This document shows, in pieces, positions 56,394 through 64,000 of a stretch of 64,000 nt of DNA. The notes under the pieces were generated by a model. It was not told the DNA's origin, searched no databases, and was given only the letters and a program-made list of their open reading frames with translations. The number at the start of each line of letters is the position of its first letter. Positions within the stretch are counted from its first letter, which is position 1. Made by a program: the position numbers and the translations under genes. Source of the DNA: Tilletia caries (Eukaryota > Basidiomycota > Exobasidiomycetes > Tilletiales > Tilletiaceae); NCBI GenBank assembly GCA_032718865.1, contig JALUTQ010000040.1:372001-436000 (forward strand). The letters run 5' to 3'.

Positions 56394-56524
56394 TCCGAAC
56401 GGTCACCCGTTCGGGCGGAGCCCGTACTCACAACACTGATTCACGCATTTCACAGATCACTCCGTAGTCTGATCACACCAGACCGGCGGTGATCAAAGAG
56501 TCACCTCCACGCGCTTATCAGAAC

Positions 56525-56533
56525 TGTCGCCGC
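56525..56533 (+). repeat. Target-site duplication, left copy
   Basis: TGTCGCCGC, matching 63854-63862 exactly. Confidence 0.88.
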
Positions 56534-56582
56534 TAATCACGACCCGTGACCCCCCGCTTGTCGGGGGGGTCACGCGACGAGT
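56534..56582 (+). repeat. Left terminal inverted repeat with internal hairpin
   Basis: TAATCAC at the tip. Stem GTGACCCCCCG (56546-56556) pairs with CGGGGGGGTCAC (56562-56573) around loop CTTGT. It ends with GACGAGT, matching GACAAGT of the right repeat. Confidence 0.85.
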
Positions 56583-56998
56583 TTCCAAAAACTGGCAGAG
56601 CTGGCTGACCAAAACGGCCAAATGCCCTCCTTTCCACAGCTCCCAGCTCGAGATGCAGCTTATGAAGATCTCTTGACTCTGTAACAATATTTTGAGATCG
56701 CGTGTATCAGTATCTTCTTGCGGAGTTTGAGAATCCTAGCTATCGTTGGGACCGTGTGGGAGGGTGACTTGCAACTTCGTTTTTTCAAGATTGAGCACTG
56801 AGCCGCTGAGATTCTGTCACGACTCACGAGTCACGCGTCACGACTCACAACCACTCTGATTGGATTCAGCACCACTGCGCAATAAACGCATCTGTTCTTG
56901 AGATTGATACGCGTCTGCCGTTTGTCACGCATTGTTTGAACCTTGCCAGTTGCCAGTGAGCCAGAACCATCATACCATGACAGTACCAAGTTACCAAT

Positions 56999-59823
56999 AT
57001 GCCTCGCACGCCGCTCGCTAATGTCAGCAACAACGTACGTCCTCAAACTCGGTCTCAGCGTTCGTCAAAGCGCAAAGCAGCTCGAGATTCCAGTCCTGCA
57101 GAGCCGCAACAGCCCTCAACATCGGAGCAGTCAACTGATGCGGCGCGTCGTTGCAGGCCCAGGCGCAGCCGCACAGACGACAGAGATGGAGAGATGGACA
57201 AGGAGGAGGATTGGGAGGACGAATCAGACCACGAACAGGACGGAGAACACTCGGTCGAGTCCCAGAAGGAGTTCATGCGTCGAGCCCAGGCGGTGATTCG
57301 GGCGGCACGAAATGACGCAGCTTTTTCAACTTGCTCACTTTCAAGTTGAACCTGTGCGTCGAATGCTTCTTGGGCACGATGGCATAGTCATGTCTGCGAC
57401 AGGGTCTGGAAAGTCAATGTTGATGGAGCTTGCCGCCCGGCTTCGCCCTGACATGACCTTCATAGTCGTTTCTCCGCTGCGATCTCTTCAGGAGGAACAA
57501 GTGAGTCCCACCTTCATGTACACTGGCCCATTATTCTGTTGTTTCCATATCTCTGAGTTCCAAATTCTGACCGTGTTGTGACTTGTGATATTCCTTATTG
57601 GGTCTTCATTGTCCATATCTCCATCGTGATTCACACAGGCGTCGAAGTTCAAGGGTACAACGATCAAGGCCATCAATCTGGACGCAGAGACCCTGAGCGG
57701 AAGAAGAGAGGTTATACCTGATCTCCAGAGTCAAAGGTACGTTCTCAGTCTTGCGTACAGAGGTCAGAGTGTGCGTGTTGTGGGCTTAATGGGTACAACG
57801 GAGCCTGGCCGCCGAGTCTTTGACACCTGGACTTCCGGCTCAGAGATCTGTTCATTGGGATGGGTGGAATTGAATGCGCTCTAGGTTCAGGGTGCGGAAC
57901 CCCGATTCTCGACGCAGGTCGCAGAGCAGGATTCAGAGACGGTTGGGAACTTGGGTTGGAGACAGGAACAGAATGGTCAATGAATGAGTCGCTGTCGACA
58001 CTCGGAAGAGTACATGTACATCTTGATCTGTTGTGACTTGTGACTTTGTGCTAATCAGGACTCTCTTCATCTTTGCCTGCAGTGCGACGAGCAGCAGCCT
58101 TACGGAAGAAGAACGGAGGCAGAGCCGTCGCGCGCAACTGCTGGCAGAATTGAAGCGTGGCGCGTTCAATCTGATCTTTGCCTCTCCAGAGACTCTGATT
58201 TCCAACTCTCCCGTGTCTCACGCCCTCTCGCAGAAGAGCTTTCGGGCCAAGGTTGGCGGAATTTTTCATTGACGAAGCCCACGTCGTCGACGAATGGGGC
58301 ACGCAAGAAAGTCTCCGCACAAAAAGAAGCCTTTCGACCCGACTTTGGCAAGATCCGTGTGCTCCGGCACCTCGTTGGAGCCCGTGTTCCTGTGCTTGCC
58401 TGTACCGCCACGCTTCCTTCCAGCACCCTCAAGACCGCCTGGAGAGTATTGGACTTTGGCAGACAAAGCTTCTTTGCCTGTGATGCAGGAACAGATCGTC
58501 CCAACATCAGGCTCGAGGTGCGCGCCATGTCCTACAGCAATACCTCGTTTCGTGATCTCGCTTCCTTCTTCTCCCCCCTTGCAAAAACAGCCCGAACACA
58601 TACCCAAGACAATCATCTATGTCCGGACCAAGCACGAGGCATACAAGGCAGCAGAGGCCATTAAGGGTTTTCTGGATCCCTGCCTAGCCTCCACCGTCTG
58701 CTCGTTCACGTCTCTGGGCACCAATGCGCTGAAAACCGACGTGCTGCAGCGCTTCTACAAAACGAGCGGTCTTCGGATTCTGGTGGCGACCGAAGCTGGA
58801 GGAATGGGACTCGATGTGGCCGATGTGGATCTCATCATCCAGTTTCGACTCTCTCGAACGTTGACCGAGTTTTTTCAACATGCGGGAAGTGCCATGCGGC
58901 AGCTGAGCAAAACAGGGGTCGCTGTTTTGTTGGCTGAGTCGTGGGCTTTCGAATCAAACAACATCCGGAACAACCTCACCACCACCACCAACTCCGCTTC
59001 TCAACACGCTAGTACCAGCCATTCTGCCGCCAGAGGCACTGGCGGAGACGAACCATCCTCGGCCAAAGCTGCTCGGCGAGCCAAAGTCGAGCCCGCGCTG
59101 TTGCGTTTTGTTCAGGGTGGCTGCTGTCGACGAGCAGTGGTGATGGAGTCGATGAGGATGGATTTCGAGTGGATGCATTCTCAGCTGATCGAGTCTTCCT
59201 TCTTCTTTCTTGCTTCACCGCACAACACAGTCTCACCGCAATTACCGTTCATGTCGGATTCCTCTCCGTCTCACAGCCGCATGCAAGCATGTCTCTGGAT
59301 CGAGCCATCGAGCGAGCGACGCGAATGTGCAGCCACGTCATGCTGCGACGTTTGCGTGCCCGACTCGCCATTGAGGGTGTTCGACATACGCGAAATACCC
59401 GAAGCCGCCGAATCTTCCCGCTCAATTAGAGCCTATCGTTTTCCACGCCCACATGCAGCTCTGTCCCCTCTCCGTCTCAGCCTTGGGCAGCATCTCCTGG
59501 ACTGGCGGCACCAACTATTTCAGCAGCGAAGAACGCATGGAGGGTTTCTTCCCTCTCCCGAAAGCGTTCTCTCTGATCTCAGTGTGGTTCGCATCGTAGC
59601 GATGGCAGGGCGCATAGCGAAACTAGGAGCAACCTATCATCGATTCGACGTGGAGCCGCTTCGGCAGCTCCTGGGTACCGAAGCGGACATCTTGCCCGCT
59701 TTCTTTTTTCAATCTCTCTCCGATGCTTGCTTTACTTGGGCACGTCAGTCCACTGCTCAAGACTTTGCAAAGGATCTCACCAAAGGTGGTGACTGGCGTG
59801 AGAAGAAAACACATCAAGCTTGA
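56999..59823 (+). pseudogene. RecQ-like superfamily 2 DNA helicase, frameshifted
   Basis: ATG 56999. Probable introns are 57501-57638 and 57737-58082. Motifs: VMSATGSGKS (I), FIVVSPLRSL, LIFASPETL, FIDEAHVVDEWG (II), VPVLACTATLP (III), KTIIYVRTKHEAYK (IV), ILVATEAGGMGLDVADVDLIIQF (V), and QHAGSAMRQ at motif VI where RecQ enzymes have GRAGRDG. A RecQ-type zinc region follows (GCCRRAVVM...ATSCCDVC). Family-like sequence changes frame at about 57320, 58262, 58290-58325 and 58575-58590, each at or near a run of five or six identical bases. Introns cannot explain these breaks. The basic-acidic N-tail precedes the helicase. Probably once unwound DNA during transposition of this element (inference). 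Confidence 0.8.
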
Positions 59824-59897
59824 TGGTGAGTTTGGTTTTTCCGCACGCAACAGTCAACACTCTGAACATCGCATGAATTCACTCCTCTTTGCCCGGA

Positions 59898-62800
59898 TTA
59901 CATCTCATTCAGAAGTCCACCATCGCTCCTCTCTGCAGCGAGTCGCGCTCGCAGTCCCCTATCCGCTTCGTCCCATTGCTCGTCATCCACACCATCGCCT
60001 GCTCCTTCGTCGCCGGACTCGCTGCTTTCCTCCTCGTCCGATTGTCGCACCACTGTCTTCAGCATTGCCTCCCGAATCGAAAGTGCATCTCCTGAGCGTT
60101 GGAACTTGCGCAAGCTGCCGTTGCGAAGTTTGGACCATCCTTGTGAGATGATATCGTCGACATGAATCTTGCTGTGAAGTGTTTGAAAGTCTTTCCATGC
60201 GGCTGCAACAGCTTTACCATCTTTTTTGCGACCCTTCTTCCTTTGCACAGCACCCTCCAGACCACGATGCGGAGTCACAGTGAACAGCCGTTTGCCTGTT
60301 GACGTGGATTGTATCAAGGTGATGTCTCTTGACGCATCTTTCGCTGTGCGTTGACGGATATGAAATTGAAGCCCAAGCTGGGCACTCGCCGTGATCTTGG
60401 TTGCTTGAGAGACGTGCGGCAGTGCCGAGATTCGGTCTTCCAGGCGTTGTCCAAGATCGGAACCACTCTGCGTCCACGCTGTAGCCTGCTCATGTACAAG
60501 TGAAGTCAGTTCTTGCACATCGCCTGGCGCCATCTGATTCAGGACGCGGTGCGATGTGCTCACCTTTACCTCTTTCACAAACGTCTCCTGTAGATGATCG
60601 GCTGCCTCCCAATCTCCCGCTCTTCCATGCCTGTTCACCAACGACGCCCCGTACAAGACTCGCAGGGCCCGGGATGGAAGGACCTTGGCCGCAAGGGCGC
60701 GACTGAGCAGATTGTTCTTGTAGTTATGTTGTCCAGTGGCGATGAAGCCGAGAAGCATGTATCTCTCCGTTTGCGCCATGCGACCGATGTCTCCTTTCTT
60801 CGTTGCGTCCTCGTATTCTATCCCAATGAGAGAGTCCCGCAAGAACAGACCTGCCGCCGCCTTCACTTGGTCCTTGTTCTGTTGAGCAGTGACCACCGCT
60901 TCCGGAGAGATATGATCACGATACAGGCGGCGACAGGCTGCAAAGAAGTCGCGCTTCGGAGGTGTCCATTCTGCTATATTCCATTCCTCTCCCATAACGG
61001 TGCTGAAGATTGAAGAGCTTCATGAGCATGCTGACCGGATAAAGACGCAGCGACAGGACAAAGCTACTCACTTCATGGCCGCAAGAAGTCTTCCTTCGAA
61101 AGTATGTCGTAGCAGGGCCCAACCCTCGTTGAACTGAGGCTCCTTCTCGTTCAATCCCGTCTTTCCGCGATTCAGCATCTCTCGCACTCGATCCAGCGAG
61201 AGATCTGACCCTGCCTTGCCAGTGAGATAGTTCTGACGAAAGAGCAGCCTGGTCCATGCTAGCAGCATGTGCCATGGCGCGGCCCAAGGAGCCAGGAACT
61301 TGAGTTGATTGATGGGTTCGGGCTCGTCTTCGGACACCGCGACAACGCTGAGGATGTTGTTGACCGTAAGCAGGTCTCCCACCACTGGAAGAGCCTTGTC
61401 GCCCACATTCCATCCCACATCTCTCATCGTCTGATGCAGCACTTGCTGCATTCCCGACAAGTTGCCTTCGTCCTCCTGTACGAGTTTGAGAGGGTGGATT
61501 TCAGTCTGAGTAGTGGTGAGAACGTCAATATCGTGATTTCGACGCATTCGGTGGACCTCGGACAAGATCTGCTTTCGGCGTCGGCGAGAGAGCTTCATGT
61601 GACGAAAGAGGACCTCACTGATGTGGATGAGTGCTGCATCGTGTAGAAAAGACTCGTCCGGTTCGAGATCCTTCACTTGGAGTGCTGTTTTGTCCGCCAA
61701 TCTGAGCGCTTCGCAGTCTTCGATCGTCAGGTCTGCGGGTTTGAACTCAGGTCCCAGCTCCAACATTGTACGCATCGTGAATGAATGCATGGTAGGACTC
61801 TGCTGTATCCGTTGCTCAGCGGGGCGAACGTATATGTTGATGTTGTCCAGCACAAAGATTGGTATCCGATCGTGCTTACGAGCCGAGGAAGCAGCTTGTT
61901 CCACCATACGTGTCGACATCGACGTCACAGCTCGATAGGCATAACGCTGAGACGCTGTGATTCCGGGGCGATTGAGGAAGTTGAAAATCAGCGACGATGT
62001 GTTCGAAAGCTCGCAGAAGACAGCGTTGAGGCATTGGAATCGATTGCATTGTCGACTCTGCGAGAATAGTAGAGCAGAGATGACTACCGTCATCGTCTGA
62101 AAGGCATAGAAAAGATGTCAGCTCAGCGCTCATTTGACAGGTCACAGGGTCACGTTGCGCATCTATACTCATACCCTTTCGGCCTTGCTCATCGGCCTGA
62201 GATCTGAATGATCAGAATCGTCCACATCCATCGCATCTTCATCCTGGTCCAACCCTTCTCCTTCCTCTTCATCGTTCTCCTCCTCCTCCTCCTCCTCCTC
62301 CTCCTCCTCCTCCTCCTCTAATCCTTCTCCATCTGCCTGCGCTTCCCCCTCATTGTGTTCGTCCTCACTCTCCCCCGGGTCTCCATCAGAAGCTGTACCG
62401 CTCCCATCCACGTGTCCGTTCAATTTTGTTGTATGGTTGGTGGGAGAAGTCGGAATGAGATGGCGAAGGAAGGTTGAGGTTGTCGGATATCGCTCCTGAT
62501 AATGGTCGAGGAGGGCAACCCATTGACCTTGTCCTGAAGCAACCGAGTCTAACGTGGCCGAGGGAGTGTGCAAAAAAGAGTCGCGCCGGCAGTTGCGTAG
62601 CTCGTTCAGCATGACTTGGGCTGCATAAGTCATGATGGCATCGTTGAATTGGGCTTGGGCGGCGGGAACGGCTCTTTCCTTGACGTGCTGAATGAGTGAC
62701 CGAACGAGCTCAGCTGGTCCGTATGTAGAGATAGCAGAACCTGCTGCGCCAGTGATCCAAAGACCGACCCTTCTATTTGCCGCGTCAGACCTGCTCAACA

Positions 62801-62903
62801 GCATCTCAGTTAGGAAATTTTGAAGTTGTAGTTCATTGTCGGACATGGCATCCAGCACAGCGTCAATACGCCGGGTCTTATCGTCTGAGAGTTTCGTTGC
62901 CAT
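59898..62903 (-). CDS. DUF6589-like protein, candidate transposase
   Basis: Exons 62903-62175, 62096-61072, 61002-59898 join in frame to 952 residues. The N-part is helical, followed by a long Glu-rich run (CTC repeat, 62280-62320). The middle carries the blocks that I associate with the fungal DUF6589 family: PIFVLDNINIYVRPAEQRIQ, then about 120 residues later HDIDVLTTTQTEIHPL and WNVGDKALPVVGDLLTVNNILSVV, then APWHMLLAWTRLLF. The Asp of VLDNIN and the Asp of VGDLLT sit at strand ends, as in RNase H-fold transposases. The C-part contains LYRDHISPEAVV and GFIATGQHNYKNNLLSRAL and ends in an acidic tail. It is intact, unlike its helicase neighbour. The assignment to DUF6589 is from remembered motif pattern, not a search; transposase function is inference. 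Confidence 0.7.
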
Positions 62904-63792
62904 AGCTGAATGCTGATCGAAGAGAAAAGGAAAAAAGTCATGTAAATGCGTCAGCTTTCAGCGTCCTACATCGAGCATAAAAGCAGAATGTGTAGGAGAC
63001 TAGAGTCTAGAGCCAATCGCCAACTGGTGATTGTGAAGAATCCCATCTGGGCTCAGCTCACCTTAATCGCTTTGCTGTGAATCTCAGACTTATAAATCCA
63101 GGCACAGCCAGTACACACGTCGAACAAGGCAGAAATACCGATTTGAATTGAGCAGTGTTCTGAAAAATGCGAAAAAAACACTGGGGGTTAGGCTTAGGCA
63201 TCATTGTGAAATAGTCGCGCAAGTGTTGATGATAAAAGGACACTCCGCACTCACATATACCGTATACGAGGACTGAGGAGGCGCGGATGTCGTCTTCTGA
63301 TGAACTGTGCACGGTTGGGAATTAGGAAGTCAGAAAGATGACGCTTGCCGCTTGGAGAGAAGACTAGAATGACTACGCGGTACTCACACTTCACAGCTAC
63401 GTGACGACAGGACACGCGCACGAGAACCCCGCAAGCACAACCAGCAAGACTGCCAGGAGTCACCGAAGGCTGCGCGTTGGCTCTTGATGCGCGGTAGAAG
63501 GAGGGGATGTGCCTGTTGGAAGGTTGGGACAACAGTAGAGGATGGGGAAAGAGTCAGCAGGGAGGAAGAGGGGAAACAGTATAGATGCGATAGTCAGCGA
63601 GCGCAGAGACAGAGAGAAGAGGTCAGCGTGTGATAGGAACTGTTGGGCCTTGATATCTGCTTGCTCACAGTGTGCAGATGGGCTTGCTCGATGTTGACGT
63701 GAGTATCAGCAGCAGGATCGCATCTGGCAGAATGAAGGGTGATCGTGTGTGACTTTGGTAACTCCGCTTCCAGCTCTGCCGGAAACCTCAGC
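62904..63792. other. Right-hand non-coding part of the RecQ/DUF6589 element
   Basis: About 890 bp between the DUF6589-like start codon and the right inverted repeat. No convincing coding exon seen on either strand; presumably promoter plus terminal sequence. Confidence 0.45.
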
Positions 63793-63853
63793 ACTTGTCA
63801 TGTGACCGCCTTGCGGCGTCGCCGGGCACGCCGGCGGTCACACGTTGTGATTA
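63793..63853 (-). repeat. Right terminal inverted repeat with internal hairpin
   Basis: Stem TGTGACCGCC (63801-63810) pairs with GGCGGTCACA (63833-63842). GTGATTA at the tip (63847-63853) is the complement of the left TAATCAC. Confidence 0.85.
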
Positions 63854-63862
63854 TGTCGCCGC
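63854..63862 (+). repeat. Target-site duplication, right copy
   Basis: TGTCGCCGC, directly after the right inverted repeat. Confidence 0.88.
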
Positions 63863-64000
63863 GGTGGCGGTCTGGACGCACTCGACCCGATTTTGTTAGT
63901 AAGTGCCCGCAAATTTTGTAGTCAACTTCGTTCGAAGCCCAACTTCGCACACCAACTGCATCTCGAGACACAAACGTACGCACATAAAACTGCGCATGAG
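63863..64000. other. Flanking sequence beyond the transposon
   Basis: 138 bp to the window end; nothing recognised. Confidence 0.4.

Larger units (their letters stand above)
56534..63853. mobile_element. 7.3-kb DNA transposon with RecQ-like helicase and DUF6589-like genes
   Basis: The ends are imperfect inverted repeats. Left 56534-56582: TAATCAC, 5 bases, GTGACC, hairpin, GGTCAC, then GCGACGAGT. The right end, read inward from 63853, is TAATCAC, 5 bases, TGTGACC-type stem, hairpin, GGTCAC, then ATGACAAGT. The 9-bp direct repeat TGTCGCCGC lies immediately outside both (56525-56533 and 63854-63862). Two convergent genes lie inside, 74 bp apart at their 3' ends. The 9-bp duplication and hairpinned repeats show that the whole unit moved as one. 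No known superfamily signature (DDE of Mutator, hAT or Tc1; Rep/Hel of Helitron) was recognised. Confidence 0.85.

Noticed and set aside
56999..59823. Subtelomeric RecQ helicase of the telomere-linked type
   Set aside because: No telomere repeats are seen nearby, and the gene lies inside a bounded element with target duplication.
56534..63853. Helitron, because of a helicase gene and terminal hairpins
   Set aside because: Helitrons lack inverted repeats and target duplications, end in CTRR and carry Rep plus Pif1-type helicase. Here there are inverted repeats, a 9-bp duplication and a RecQ-type helicase.
1..64000. tRNA, rRNA, CRISPR or bacterial-type operon signals
   Set aside because: None seen on reading both strands; the gene structure is eukaryotic.

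Overview
The window looks like nuclear DNA of a filamentous or dimorphic basidiomycete. Genes carry short GT-AG introns, codon use is GC-rich, and the conserved proteins (Dbp7, Sda1, Pex4, Apc8/Cdc23, Rdh54/Rad54B, Mpp10, bleomycin hydrolase) are fungal. The mobile elements (DIRS-like tyrosine-recombinase retroelement, hAT, Mutator-type MITE, a DUF6589-like gene) are of kinds common in basidiomycetes. I cannot place the organism below phylum from sequence alone.

Layout. 1-1120: 5' part of an MFS sugar transporter (minus strand), cut by the window edge. 1.6-6.05 kb: a 554-bp Mutator-type MITE, then a non-autonomous LTR element of unusual A-B-A composition with two different gag-type frames. 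6.35-39.9 kb: a gene-dense core: DBP7 and SDA1 (head to head, both for 60S assembly), PEX4-like E2, a small secreted Cys-rich protein, a secreted subtilase, APC8, RDH54/RAD54B, a DENN-domain protein, MPP10 and bleomycin hydrolase. All of these have clean reading frames once introns are removed. The secreted pair lies between two copies of the APC8 3' end, as if inserted there later.

40.5-63.9 kb: nested mobile DNA. Two relatives of an undescribed-looking inverted-repeat family (ends TTCCCCAGACTT, here X1 and X2) lie in opposite orientation. Between them are a broken DIRS-like element, a 1.34-kb hAT MITE inside its reverse transcriptase with a perfect 8-bp target duplication, a frameshifted hAT transposase gene, and an intact CDK-like kinase gene.

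The most interesting object is at 56534-63853. It is a 7.3-kb element with about 50-60 bp imperfect terminal inverted repeats, each folding into an internal hairpin, and a perfect 9-bp target-site duplication (TGTCGCCGC). Inside are two convergent genes: a RecQ-like helicase, now frameshifted, and an intact 952-residue protein resembling the DUF6589 family that carries candidate RNase H-type catalytic motifs. I read this as a DNA transposon that pairs a DUF6589-type transposase with a RecQ-type helicase. The termini and duplication are seen directly; the biochemical role is inference.

Exon boundaries were deduced by hand from GT/AG sites, frame continuity and family conservation. Summed exon lengths are divisible by three for every multi-exon gene that I call intact.
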